Positions 11,401 to 26,400 of a DNA stretch of 64,000 nucleotides are shown here, in pieces. The stretch spans positions 83,383,130 through 83,447,129 of the forward strand of contig CM059567.1 in NCBI GenBank assembly GCA_030386875.1. Reading direction: 5' to 3'. The translations under genes and the position numbers were made by a program. Under the pieces are notes generated by a model that was not told the origin of the DNA, did no database searches, and saw only the letters and a program-made list of their open reading frames with translations. Every line of letters begins with the position of its first letter. Within the stretch, counting starts at the first letter, position 1. This DNA comes from Morinoia aosen. Lineage: Eukaryota; Arthropoda; Malacostraca; Amphipoda; Talitridae.

Positions 11401-14400
11401 TGTTTAAAAGATGCAAATACTGTGTAGAGGATGCAAATATTGTGGGTCTGATTCTTCATGCGTTTGTCTTTTGAGTTGTTGTGTATTGTAACTGATGTGT
11501 TCAAGTCCGCGGTCCACGAGTACCATTGCCGAAAGGCAGTATTTGTTGTTAGGGAAGTGAATTGGCTGGCCCATGTCAGGATTTAAGTGGTGTCATTATG
11601 GTTGCATACCGATTTGTATGGCGAGTTCTCTGCATAGCGATTGTGTAATAGGACATAATTGGAGCTAGTAAAGTTCGTGAAACATCCAAGAGAATCATAT
11701 CCCAAGTGGACTAGAGAACAGGCACTGCTGAAAGAGCTCAGGCTCGTGGCAGTGTATTGACACGTCTCCTGTGTTCATGTTTTACTCGTGTTAATTGCAT
11801 AATCATTTGTGGGGGTGTGCCTTTCCCCCATTCTCATGCTAATGTAAACTAACAAGGGGCTCAACGTCTCGTCACACTCTGCAGCAAGTGGTGGTGACAC
11901 TTACTGAAGAATAATGTAAGCCTACATAACAAGAACCCCATTTTCGTCCCTCACTACCTTGTATCCTGCTGTCACAACTTAATTATATAAAAATTACTGA
12001 TAAAAACTGAGCCGAAAAACTTTGAAAAACTATCCAAGCGACACGGAGCACAACTGAAGTTCAGAACAAATTTCTCGTCCTACAGAATTGACATTTGATG
12101 TCGTTAGTACAGCCATCATTAGCTACCGTCTAGGAATGCTTTAGTGAGAGCATTTTAAACCGATATCGATCATTCTGTTACCACAGTACTGATTAATACT
12201 AATACACTAACTAAAATCTCTGAATGACAGTCATTATTAACATCGAAACCATCTTAAAATTTTTGCCAGTTCAAATGCACGATAGAGTACATTGGTTGAT
12301 ACAAATAATACAACTGTCCATTACGGTGAATGAAATTACTTCGACAAATATCAATGCAGTAACACAGTCCAACTCTCAATAACAAATTGTACTACTTTTT
12401 TCACATCCTCAGCCAGTACGTGCTTCTGTTACATTGGGCACATGCTGCCATGATATTTCTGATTACACATAACACTGTATATTAAATTTGTCACGCAAGT
12501 TTTTTCTGTGCCTTCAACACTACAGCTGCTAAAACGCATAGAAGAACAGCTGCATATAACGCATGTTTTAAAAAATTTTCCCTATATTTCTCTCATTTAC
12601 AAGACGTCCAAAGAAAGTAAACTTTGATAGAGAGAAATTTGAAGCATGCACAGGCAAGGTTATGATTTGGAAGTTAGGACAAAAACCAACTATGTTGTTG
12701 CGAGGTGATTTTAAAAAAAAGGAATTAATTTCTAACAATTTGCAACGGCAGAACACAAGATAGATGCAGACGCCACGCAGAGCACACACGTCACACAGAA
12801 CCGACCCACAAGACAGTGAGCGCTAGAAGAAGAGGCTGACCTGCGTGTAGCAGCCGAGGTTCATGCAGCAGCGCACCATCCTCCTGATGGCGCGGTCGCC
12901 CACCAGCATCACAGTGAGGTCATCACCAGGGTCACTCCTGAGGTAGTTGGTGGCGATGAAGACGGCCGTGAGGTAGAGACACAGCGCGCTGTGGTACTCC
13001 TCGGTGCTGTAGCTCAAGTCCGCCGCCGTCACGTGCCACGAGGTGGCCGTCGCCTCGCTCACCTGTCGAGCAACACACCCGTCACCACACGCGAACGCAG
13101 CGAACTCCAGTCCACCATAGGGCAGCGGGCTGGCATCTCTTAGTTGTCGTCTCACGGTCAGAGTTGAGAACGAACAACTTTTTCTCACTACTAAATCATC
13201 CAATCGAACAAAATGTGTAGCAGTTCAACTGAGCAAAGGATTCTGAGCGAAATAAATGCATTGTGAATTGTACTCATGTGCAAGAACAGTTGAAAGTTTC
13301 AATATTTGGAAAGTAATTGAATGTCAAAACAAAAATAACCTTCGAACTAGTCAAAGAAAGAGCTTTGATATACTACTGGCACCATAGATTGATTAGATGC
13401 TTAGACCAATGACACTGACGAGAGCAAACTTACAAGCCGAGTTCGTCCACGGACTTGTTGGCTGCTGCTTTGCAAATTAAATGGGAAAACGAAAAAATAA
13501 AAACAAAATTGCTAAAAAACGCTGATGAGAATTACAACCACTGCAACTGAGCGAGTTGCACTTTGTGTAACCTTATCTTTGTGATTATCCCTGTCTCCTG
13601 AGGAGGTTAACTGGGAAAGCTACCAATGATGTGCACTGCCCTCCTCTCACTCGCCTCACAAGCCCCGGCAGTATTATCGTTGTTTTACCTTAGCATTTGC
13701 GCTGCCCTCAACATTATGGGTCTATCTCGTTTCATATAATATAAATATATATAGTAAAAATCAAAGTAAACTATGCTCGAAATTCAGTAAATGACTTAAG
13801 TTTTAAGATATAACATAAATGTTCATCCAGACATTTACTTTTCATGACATTTGCTAACGTCCCCTAAGGCACCACGACTATCAATTACCTAAGAAATTCA
13901 TGTAATTTTGCTGGATCATGGCATTTTCAAGAACCAGAAAGGAGGGAATTCAACCTGCAAGTTAGAGTCAAGAGGATTATAAGATTTCCATAAGGATTCG
14001 AGGTCCTGATTTGTATAAACGTAGCAAGCCAATAAGAAATTAGACAATACTGACGAGGCAGAGGCAGCAATACTGACGTGATCAGCGCCAGGGAAGTACT
14101 TGATGGCGTGCGCGACGACCGCCTCAAGCGTCTCCCGGACCGTGTTGAGGTCAGCCTCCTTGCAGAGTGGCAAGTTAAGCCAGAGGTGACTATGCTGCGT
14201 GTGTACCTCGGCCGAGGGCTCCCCCAGCAGCCTGTTGTACAGTGAGCCCAGCAGGGAGCACAGCAGGCTGAGGCATGTGGGCTCCTTGAGGCAGTACACC
14301 AGCTCAAGTAGCTCGGACAGCTGCAGAACCTCAGCTTGCCGCTCTGAAGATTTACTGCTAGTAGGCTTCCGATGAGAGCACGCAGCGTGATCTAAGATAG

Positions 14401-17400
14401 TGACCACTGACTCCCAGAGATGAACGAAGGGCGGCTCGGAGTGATGAGGACCTCCTGAGTCGAGGATGTGAGCAGCAGCCAGCAGAGGGCGCAGAATAGC
14501 CATAAGAGGCAGGTAGGGCTGCGGCAGCTGCAGCCCTGATAGGATGCTAGCAACCCCTTCCCAGTCCCGGGCGTTTACCAAACACATCATGCATCTGAAC
14601 AAACGAAAACAGCGTGTCAGGAAGGCAGGTAATTAAAAATGTTCCATGCATCTATATGATACAAGCCATTATTATATAAGAAAGTTTTAGCCTCCCTTAA
14701 CCACGACAAAGATGTTCCAAGAGAGGAAAGAGGAAGGCACCATTTAGTATGGAGTTGAGGGAACGCGGAATCTATGCACGAGGTGCACAGAAACAGTAAG
14801 CTAGGAAAGAAGTTCATGAAACAAGAAAAAAGTTGAAGAAGAAAGTAGTAGGTGCTGAAAAACAGGACAGCAGTGAACCGAAAAAAGATGGTCCGTAACA
14901 AAACAAAAACCTATTTTATTACAACAAAAAGGAAGCCTACCTAACCTTTAGCTCAGGCCCTCACATAGTCCCCCTGGGAGCGCCAATTCCCATAGATACA
15001 ATAGTTGTATCCCCCTGAGGGGATGATACAAGCCAATAGAAGCATTTGCACTATCACACAAAACTTTTAAAAACATGAAAGGGCTTCCTATTTAAAAACG
15101 CAAACCCACGCACTGTAAACGTGGTTATTCCTGACTGTCAGCTCCCAGGGATCTCACGCTCTTGCTACGTCTGTAGATCTAGTCTGATCTCGCGATCAGG
15201 CTGCTACTACACGTACATTACAAAACAAAAAATTGATAGTCTCTAATGACAATAGCCTGATTTAACGTTTCTAGGCTTCACGAATACTTAGGGATATGAG
15301 TAATGGTTTTCACAATGAAAGAATATTTAATTAACGTCAGCATGGTTTGCACAGTGTTTATAGTAGCACGATACACCATACTATTTGAAGAATAAAAAAT
15401 GATGGGAGCAGCTGAAGTATAGAAGATTAGATTAGATTATACTTAAGTTTAAACATCTCTAACCACAGAAAATGCATTCTGAAAAGAGGTAAGAGAAAAC
15501 CTCCATTTACTATGAAATTAATGGAAAGGGGGAATTTACCTACAAGTATGCTCCTGCATAGGCTTTTACGAACAGAAAGTTATACTGAAAGGAGCTAATA
15601 CAATGAGATATAAGTTGAAGAAAAGATGCTGGAAAAAAGGACATTAGTGAATCGAAAAAAGATGGCCTTTAACAAAACAAAAAATATTCTATTTCAATTA
15701 TAGAGAGGCCTACCGAACTATCAGTCCAGGGCCTGTCATCTTTCCCCTGGAGCGCTAAGGTACAATAATTGTCTCTCCTGAGCAGTAGTACAAATTTTAT
15801 TGTGTAAAGCAGAGTGCAAAATAGACTAAGAGTTGTTAAAGTCAAGAGGATTATAAAATTTCCATCAGGAATTGAGGTCCTGGTTAGTATTATAATTATA
15901 TCAGTTCACGCAAAAATCACATTTTCGATGATTAGACCCCAAATGATCCCAGTTTGGTGGCCATAAACCTTGAAGAATTGAGGACTTACACCAAAGAGGA
16001 GCGGAACAAAATTCCTTCGAAATGTTGTCAGGACCAAATAAAAAGCAAAATTAAAAAGCAAAACAAAAAGCACAAAAAACGTTCAATTAAGAGCTGTAAT
16101 TGCGGCTTGAGGAGATTCAACTATTTATTAAGAGCTATATTTGTAAGTGCCTAAACACATCTTTCACCCCCTATTTACTAAAATGTAAAATTATTCGCAT
16201 TCAATACACATTATGCTTTAGTTAATGAAATATTTTTTTATGTGTTATTGCTATAATATTATTAGTTTCATGGGTTATTGTATTTTACCAAGATAACAAA
16301 AAAAATTAAATTTCCCTCATATCCAAATACTTATTTCACCACACTGTAGATCAAAAGCGATTTCGAAAGATAAATACAGAAAGAAGCAATGAAGGAAGAA
16401 GAAGAAAAAGTAAAAAGAGAAAGCAGAAAGGCTTGAAAATTGAAAGAAGCAAAGTGGACACGCAAGATAGAAGTCACGAAGGCCTATCTATAGCTCAGAT
16501 AACGATCGATTTTAACTGAGTTTTAGCCTCCCTTTACCACGACAAAGATGTTCGAAGCGAGGAAGGATGATAGAACCATTTAGTATACAGTTAAGGGAAC
16601 AAAGAATTTATGCACAAAGGGTGTTCCCGCAAAGGATCCCGTGCGCATAGAAACAGTAAGATAAGAAGGACGTTTATGAAACAAGATAAAAGTTGAAGAA
16701 GAAAGTCAGAGGTGCTGTAAAACAGGACTGCAGTGAACCGAAAAAAGTTGGTCCTTAACAAAACAAAAACATTTCATTTCAACAAACAGAGGGCCTACTT
16801 AACTCTCAGCTCAGGACCTCACATTTTTCCCCCTGGCAGTGCTAATTCCCATAGATATAATTGTTGTGTCCCCCTGAGGAGAACAGCTCAGATAATTTGA
16901 GGTCAGAAATCAATTCATCATTTCCTAACATTTTACCTTTGACTATCAATGTTAGCTATACTTAGTATTTGGTGAATAATAATTAGGTTATATATATTGG
17001 CTACTCGCCCTACTCCAAGTCACTTTAAAAGTATAAAAGTATCCGTTGTACTTTTCCATCTACTTACAACTTTATATAATAAATACATTGTGTAAATGTA
17101 CGAGGAGTTCGCGAGACTCGAACTCAAGACTATAAATCACCGCGCTAGCACGCTATCGACCGCGCTATCGATCACCCTAAAAGATGGAAGATGTGATACA
17201 TTGTGATCATAACTCTCGATACATTGTGTAGTTGAGTACACTTCCTGTTAACTGGGTTAATTTATAATGAAAGTTTAGTTCTTTCCCCAAATTTATTCGG
17301 TGTTATGAATTCTGCTGTCCAAAAAATACACGGATGAAAAACTATCTTCCATGTCAAATACACTGAAAAGTATAATCCTGCTTCAAAATTGAAATTGAAA

Positions 17401-20400
17401 AGAGAAATAAATGTTCATTCTAATTATGTTTTTTTCTGTTTCAAGGTGTATTTGAGCTGCTTCAGAAGATTTTTTAATTTTCACTCCTGATACAAACACC
17501 AAACGGCAGGCTGTGCAGACCAGATGGCGCGCACAGCCGCCAGGATCAGAGCACCCAGACCTGCTGATGACGGTGGTCCAAGGCAGCGCCTCCTCTCTGC
17601 CATTGAGGGACATGAGGCACAGCTTCGCCTCGCTCGCCAGCCCGCTGCCGCCGTCTGTGCCAACACAACAGTCACGTCAGCTACACATGACACACGTTTG
17701 AGCTATACAGTAATTCATACAATACCACCAGTTCAGTGAAGATCGAGACACGATCCAGCAACTATCTTCGTTTCTCTGATACAATGACGAGCGTCGTAGC
17801 ACAGATAGAAGGCGCACGCAAATTTTGCTCTTCAGTGCTTCATGCGTGTGAAATGATGAGCAATCCTCAGCCGAACCTCCTAAAGTACAACACGCAACCA
17901 CGGTGACACATGCTCACACATATCGTCATGTACAACTGAAGATCCTAGAACATTGTAACTAGTTTCTGTGAAAATAATCTTATTTTTTGCAAACAGCTTT
18001 CAAGAGTCATAACATAAGAACACTATAGCGTCACTTAAGAAGAGACTAGATGCATTTGCCGTTCTTTTCGTTTTGAATTTTCATTTTGAATGGTCATTCC
18101 TGTAAATTCTGAAATATAACTACGCATTTTTATGAGGAACACTTCAATATTTCTATTATGTTTCTCATATACAATATTCCTCAACAATAAATACTAAGGA
18201 ACAGGAGACGAGCTAAAGAATGCCTATCCACTTAAATAAAATATCAAAGGTTTGTCCGATTTCCTAGAAACAATACTGCCACAACGATTTATTGGACAGA
18301 CATACCCTCTCCTCTAAACTACTCGATACTTGAAAGAAAAATGGAAAGGGACAGGTTTGTTCTACATCGACTTGGCGATAATTATAATCAAAGGAACAGG
18401 TGACTCACGGAGTGCTCAATATTAGTTTCTCGGCTCGAAAGAGAATCATTTTTGAATCGAATCATTGCGTGTGATGAGAAATGGATACTCCTCGATAACA
18501 GTAAAAAACTGGGCAGTGATTGGATGCAGAAATGTCGCCTAAACACTATCCTAAACCACAAGTACACCCAAAAAAGTTAATGGTTACTGTTTGGTGGTTT
18601 GTAAAGGGAATCATTCATGTTTGATTTATGAAAAAGTGATGCTCTAACAGCAGCATCTTATTGTCAAGACATTGATCGCATGCCTGAAACATTGAAGAAG
18701 AAAAAGCATCAAAAAGTTGTAAGTAGAGATGGACCAATTTTGCTTCACGATAATGCACGACCTCACACCTCTAGAGCTACGGTAGACAAGCTGCTAAGTC
18801 TGAATTATGAAATTTAGATGCATCCTTCCTATTCTACTGATATTCTACTTGATATTCTACTGATAACTAGAGATATTTCATTAATATCACTTGTTCAAGA
18901 AGTTTAAATTTTTTATTCACAATAAAAACATTCTTAAATGAAAAAAGGATACTTGAACCATTTGAAAACTTTATCTGTGAAAAAGATGACAAGTTCTTTG
19001 ATAATGGAATACATGCTTTAGAAAAACGTTAGGCGAATGTTATAGAGAAGCACCATATTTTAGTTAAAATAAACACTTTCCGGCGCTATTATTTTCTTTC
19101 GTATTGAAATGCGACATTTCATGTGAGAAAACTTTTTATAAGTTGAGAACAGAAACCCTCGATGAGAGCCGAAATGGCAGAAGCCAGCAGCAAAACGCGA
19201 CACACCGTCAGTATGAGGCAGAGCAGTGATCCACTTGTCGATGTTGTGGCTGAGCTTGAGCCACGTGAGCTGCTTGTAGAGGCGGGACCCGTCACCTCGC
19301 TCCCCCTCCGCCACCTCCCCACACGCCTTCAGAGCCGCGTCCAGCAGGTCGCACGACTCGCCCCAGCTCTGAACACGACGGATCAGCAGCTCAATATAGG
19401 GCAGCTGCCTGGCGCCGCCGCAGCAGGGCAACGAAACATAAGCAGGACTACTCATGAGGGTGAAGTGCTGTTAGTTCTACATACGAATATTACAGAGAGA
19501 AGATTTACTAGGAGGTGGTAAAATCACCTGGAAATAATTTTCGTTTCCCCACTGAGCATTGGGTTTGAGGGGAAAGTTTTCCTCTTTTTGATACGCTTTA
19601 ATTGCTTTTAAACCGTGTGTGCCTTTTTTACGCTGAACACTTGGGTCGTTTAAGGGACATTAGCAGCACCAGCCATCCCAGCACCAAAAATTTCAACTCA
19701 TTAAAAACGCTATTGTGTTCATTCTATTGGATTTTAATGAACTAAGCATTTGCATTTGTAGACCATTCAATGAACTGACCATTGCATTTGAAATACAGGG
19801 TCCGCCACACATGTATGGCATTATATGTATTTCCTCAGAAGCGCTGGAATGTGCGCCTGAATCCATTGCTAAGTCTTTTGTGAGCCATGTGGCGCGGCTG
19901 AGTCTTGTTACAGGGTCCAAGGTTCATAACCGAAGTGTTCATTTGCTAATTGAAGCAGTTCTACTTCCAAAATATCATAAAAGTATCGCTGACTGTTAAG
20001 TTTGAGTACTGAAAGAATAAAAACGCGAGTAGAGGTTACAGCTGCCCAGACCATCAGAGACAGTGGATTTTGACGTCTGTTGACTTTTCTGCCTTCTACA
20101 GATCTGTTTGAAGCCAAACTCTACCATTCTGACTGTTTACACTTTGTTGGACATCAAATTTCTTCTCATCACTGGAGGAAAATTTGGTAGCATGCCATAT
20201 TTTGAGCTAGAGAATGTGACAACTTTTGTCGAGTCTCATACGTTCACGAGCGTTTGTAAGTTCATGCCATTTCTGCCCCTGGTAAAGATGTAGCTGGAGA
20301 TCATTTTCAAGTCCGCGTATTGAAATCTGAGCAACTCCTGCTTCTGTGGCCAATTTTGAAGCAGATTGGCCGGGTTTTCTTCACAATTTTCTAAGGTATT

Positions 20401-23400
20401 TTTGATGAGGACTGAACATGTTCTTTCCTGACTTGGTCTATTAGATATCGTACAAGTTTCTTTAAACTTTTTAATCGCTTTCCAAACGGATTCATGGCAA
20501 ATGTGCAGCGTTTCAGCGATGCACGAATTCCTTTCACCTCTTTTTAGGTAAACATTCATTTAAAAATTTGCTTCAAAATGACGGTTATAGTAAAGAAAAT
20601 CAATTTAAAAGACGTTTCTGTTAAAAACGAACGTTTCGACCCTTAATGTTATCATCAGCGGTTATCTGAAAAACACGCAGAAAAATAGTTTCATAAATTC
20701 ATAAAAAAGAACAACACAAAAAGACGGTAAACTGCTAAACAGAAGCTATTTGTAAAGGAAATGGCGACTGCATATCGTTTAGATTGGGTTTTGGGCGGCT
20801 AATGAAAAGGAATTCGATTACACGTAAATCGGAGACTGAGTTTGCCGAGCTTATTAAGATGGAAAAATCTTGCTGCAAAACAGGAGATTTACACTGGTAC
20901 GAATGTACTGGTATAGCTGAGTGAAGGGGCTTGCTTAATGGATTACCTGTTCTGAAAATTCTGCCAATATGCTCAAATACTCTACATTTTAGTGCACGTG
21001 TGGTAGAACCAACATGCACAGACCCACACGATGGGCAACGATATTTATAAATAATAGAAGAGAGCATACACAGGTAGTTTATCCTTGAAAACAAAGTACT
21101 GATTCTAAAATCGTTCACTAATACAATCTGGAGGTTTACACAAAAAATATTTCATCGTGAGAGAGTGTAGTTCTCTCTTCAGCTTCTCGGACTGAAAACC
21201 AAAGAACGGCATTGGCAAGTTTCTCTTCTCCACTGTCGGCGGCATCATAACACACATATATTTGGTTTATAAAATTGCCGAATACATTTGTAAAGTAAAT
21301 GAAGTGGATAGCCATTGTTCAACAAAAATTGTTTATGAAATTCAAGCGCATTGTGCAATAATAGGTAATTAAAACTAATTTCATATGACCTGAACAATAG
21401 CGTCTTGGTACTATTTATTCTAAACTGAAAACAGTATCACGACTCTACTGTTCCAGTACTCCGTAAGAGCAAAAGAGTGTTTGAGCATATTGGCAGAAGT
21501 TTCAGAACTGGTAATCCATTAAGCAAACCACCTCACTCAGCTATACGAATCCATTCACATCAGTGTAAATCTCCTGTTTTGCAGCAAGATTTTTCCGTCT
21601 TAAGCTCTGCAAACTCACTCAGTCTCTGATTTACAAGTAATTGAATCCCTTTTCATTAGCCACCAAAAATTCAATTTAAACGATATGCAGTCGTCATACC
21701 CTTTGGAAACAGCTTCTTTTTAGCAGTTTACATCTTTTTGTGTAATTTTTCTTCAAATTATGAATATATTTTCCGCGTGTATTTCAGATACCGCTGTTAA
21801 TGACCTTAGGGGTCGAAACGTTCGTTTTTAACGTAATGTCTCAAATCGATTGTCTTTGCTATAGCCTTCATTCTAAAGCTATGTCGTGTTTTACAACCCA
21901 ATTTGATACTTACAAAATTTTGAATTGAAAAATTTCACGACAAAAATATATAAATGTACTTCTTAAAGTTTAAACAGAAAGATTAAATAAAGACATGGCA
22001 TGAAAATAAGCATTTCAAACAATATTTCAAAGTTGTGTTGCCATAAATATTACAGATCCTGTAATCTGAGATTATAAGATTATAAGTTAGTTTAAGCCTC
22101 CCTAACCGCTACAAAAAAAGAGCGTATCGAAGAGAAGAAGGAGGAAGGCACCATTTAGTTTGGAGATAAGAGAATGGGGAATCTATGCAGAAGGGGCATA
22201 GAAACAGTAAGATGAGAACGGAGTTCATGAAACAAGAGCAAAGTTTAAGAAGAAATTAGTAGGTGCTGAAAAAACAGGACAGCAGTGAACCAAAAAAAGA
22301 TGGTCCATAACAAATCAAAAGCCTATTCTATTTTAACAAAGAGAAAGCCTACCTAACCTTTAGCTCGGGCCCTCACATTGTCCCCCTGGGAGCGCTGATT
22401 CCCATAGACACAATTACTATAGTTGTATCCCCCTGATGGGTCCTGTAATTTGAAAAAAAAAAAAAAAAAAGGCTACTTTTTTCCAGGGTTATAATATATT
22501 ACCAGACATGCTATTGTGTTCTTAGGTGCTGGAATACATTATTTCCCTCCGCATGCACAGGACTGTCACCTAGAATGCAACACAAAAGTTCCCACCTTAG
22601 ACTGGAGCAGCTCCTGACTCTTGGCCACAAATATAGAGATGAGGAAGCGGTGAAGCGTAGACGGAATCTTGACTAGGGTATTGCGAATTGGAACTGGAAT
22701 ATCCCACTGTAAAGTGACAGAAGAGAACATAGAATGAAGCACAGCATGGTAGTCATGTTGGAAACCATGGATCGACAGTTTAACACACGCTCAGAGCTGT
22801 TGAGGCGACCTCAACGGTCAAATCACAGCCTTGTGACGCTAGTCTCTAGACCAGGTGTTCCCAATCTGGGTTTAACGCATCCCCTGGGGGTGCTAGAAAA
22901 ATCCAGGTAAATAATAGGATACTGGCTATGTGTTGGTATTTCCCTTTCAGGGGGTGCGAGGTTCGAATGAAATTTCTTTATGGGTGCGGGGTGGAAAAAA
23001 GGTTGGGAACGGAACGTCTGCTCGAAACAAGGTCAGTCCAAAATACGGCAATTTATTTTTTCAGATTACTTCTATGCCGTTAGGCTTTTCAGTAGCTAAT
23101 GAAACTCATGCTTCACTATAGCAATCGTTCATAGTTATAAGTACATTCATTACGCATACTTCTTTTGAATGAGGTAATCAAATCTCTCAACATGTTTTTA
23201 AACACATCGTGTCTGAATAAGACGAGAGCACTTAGTTCACAGTTTATTAATCGACTTCATATTTTCTTCCACAGTCTTGTGAGAAACCACAATATTAATC
23301 TAGGGAGTTTAATTCGCTTAACAACATAAGAACAGGTATATGACTAGGGGCAGAAATAAATGCAGAAAACTTTCTTACAAGATTCACAAAGAGAATCTAT

Positions 23401-26400
23401 CAGTTCAGATTTTACAGCCTCTTTCAGTATATAGTGTTGCATACAGTATCTTTAACACTGCAGCATTCATTAGCGTCAGTCTATGTTAAGACGCTCATCC
23501 ACACCAATTTGTTTCAAATATTCCCCATATCTGATGAGCATGCAATGGTTACATCGTATACAAAGACATGGTTGGATATTTTTCACTCTTACTTTCACTC
23601 GTCTCTTACTCATCTTGCTCAATTGACGATGTATTCATGGTGATCTACACCGTGTTTGCTGTCCCTAATGTCCGCTCGGTTACACTAGTCTCTATTAACA
23701 ACCAAATTCAAAACATTTTCTCGGCATGTGAAGTGTCCTGGCTTCAGGAGCTTTGCAGGTCAGGCAGTCGGCGATGGCGCACGGTGGGCAGTATTGGGCG
23801 CACATCGCATACAAGTGAGTGGAATGTTGCTGTGTGAAGTGGAGATGGTGAAATTGGTCGATAGCTTGCTGCAACATTGATTTTTATAGCTTTATTGCCT
23901 CGAGGGGCTGAGAATAACGCCGTTTACTTTCAGGGTGAGAAAAATATCTCACACAATGATGCGAGGGGAGATGAACAACGCCTGATTGGATTTAAAGAAG
24001 ACAGAATGAAAAGACAAGATCGAGCCATTTCTTCCCTACCACATTATTTCAACTGAAATGGTTCGACTCAAAAACTCACCATCTCCCTGATGGAATACAA
24101 GTCACTCGACATACTTTCTAAACTGGGAGCTTAACGAGCCAATATTCTCACCTCACCCAAACCAACACCAAATGAAGGCTGACGCAAGCACACACAGACA
24201 ATCCTAACACTCGTCTACTTGCGGTACAAATAATTTAATGTGCGCTCTCGTGCAGTGTCATGCACTGGCAGAAAAGTCTAAGGTCAAAATCTTCACACGG
24301 TAAAGAGTTCAAAATCGGGCGCACCTTATCATTGAGGTCTAGTATGTCTTTGTATGGAGCGCCCTGCTGCTGCAGCGAGGAGGTGTAGCGAGTTACAGCG
24401 CGGCGCAGCGCCACGGGCTCGTGTGAGTGGATCAGCTCCCAAGTGAGGCTCGCGTCGTCTCCAGCCTCCACTGCCACAGGGGGGTCACAGAAAGCGTCTC
24501 GTTAACCAACGCAACTAAGTTCACGGCACGTGAAGGCTCTTCCCATTAGGCAACACTGGTTGTGTTTTTCAGAGGATAAAATAATTTTACTGATTACGCA
24601 GACACGATTCTTCTTTAACTGAAATAAGTTATGCAGAAAATACAAGAAAGTAACTGCTAGCAGGGTTTGAAAAAATGGCTGAAATATAAGTAAATATTCA
24701 TACGTCACACCCTTCCTAAACAGCGCAACGCAACAACACCGTTGCTGAAACAATAACAATATGAGTCCCCAAATCAAAAAGAAATCAAGCCATACTTCCA
24801 CCAGTCATCTCTGAAACTTTGCACCGCCTCGTCCTAGGTTAGGATGTTCTTAAAAGACCACCACTGTCACATCCAATACTTTCCTTAAAACGAACTCGAC
24901 ATTGGGCATGGAAAAGCTTGACACCCTACTCCTGTAGAACACAAGAGCAGTTCGAGAACCACTCACCTCCATGGTTGACATCCATGGCCTGCCTCATAAT
25001 TTTGGCCTGATTCTCCTCCTCGACGCCCTGCCACATGTCTATCATCTGCTGGTGGGTGAAGAGGCTGGCGAGGGGGGCGGTGGCCATGAGGGGCGGCACC
25101 AGGGCCCCACTCACGCCCTCCTGCAGGTTCAGCGTCACGAGGAATTCGTGCACCGAGACCCGCTGCTGGCTGGTCAGCTGCGATAGCTTGGCTGACAACA
25201 ACTGTAGGAGGCAGAGGATCTAATCTAGTAGCAGTAATAAAAAAATTTGAAAAATACAACGGTGAGAACATGAGGAGCCACAATTTAGCCAAAAAGAACA
25301 TCGCATTGTGAACCAATAAAATTTTAGTATACTTGGACTAGCGCGAATCCATATTCTCTGGATAAGATCAACAAAAATCTGAGGTAATTCTAAAGAACCT
25401 AGAAGATCCGTGCTTCAAACATGGAGAACTGTAGGGCACTTTTTTATTTTTAGATGACATGTTTCATGACTTAATCTGTTGCCATCCTTGTAGGCATGCT
25501 TGAATCAATATCCACCTCACCCCTTCACTTCTGATATTTCTACATAGACCACACACTTTTTGGCTCCCTCCGCTCATGCGCATAAATTTTCATATGATTC
25601 TACAGTTTATTCTATACTCATATTTGCCTCACCTTGTGCTTTTTGCAGAGCTTACTGACTGAAACGAGGTCATCCCTACCTCAATTCTTCTCCAGTAAAA
25701 TATTAGTAAGTTTACTTTCCTTCATTTTATTAGTCATACTCTTCAGCACCACGAGTTACATTAGCTCACACATACACAACTGTTCCATTGATTACAATTA
25801 GTTACACGATTACTCACTCATCCAGCCGATCTTTTTATGAACCACTACCACCTTCCACTTACTAAGATATAAGATATATAATAATTTCAGTATCTTTCGG
25901 AATTCGCGTAGAGATCTGCAATTTTTGCATCTCAACAGCACATAAAAATTTCTTTGTACCAGCAACTGGTGCTGCACGCCCTGCAATGTAGAGCACTATT
26001 GGCTGCCAGAGCGAGCACGTTCTCATTTGAGGCACCATTTCACCAAGCCGCATACGGAGGAGTGGCACACGGACCTGAAGGAGGTAGAGCGCTCCCTGCT
26101 TGCCAGCAGTGACGAGGTGGCCTGGGAAGCTGGGCTCCCACACTCTACCCTCCAGCACGCTGCGCACGACGTTGTGACAGCACACCTGCACGCACACACC
26201 TTGCTCACATCAGTCTTGTAGCAGCTTAGTGATGCAATGCAAGCAGCTAGAACTACGTAGATTCAAGCACCGTCTTTAGACGTCTCAATTACAAACAGTA
26301 ATTAAGCTTTGAACACCTGTTCTGGGCGGGTTTATGTTTGGGTAAGACTGAAGAGGAGCAGAGAATATGAATTTGATACACGTAGATTTATTTTAAGAAA

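Noticed and set aside
19162-19521. 119-codon + strand ORF
   Set aside because: Antisense shadow of GC-rich INTS8 exon 15.
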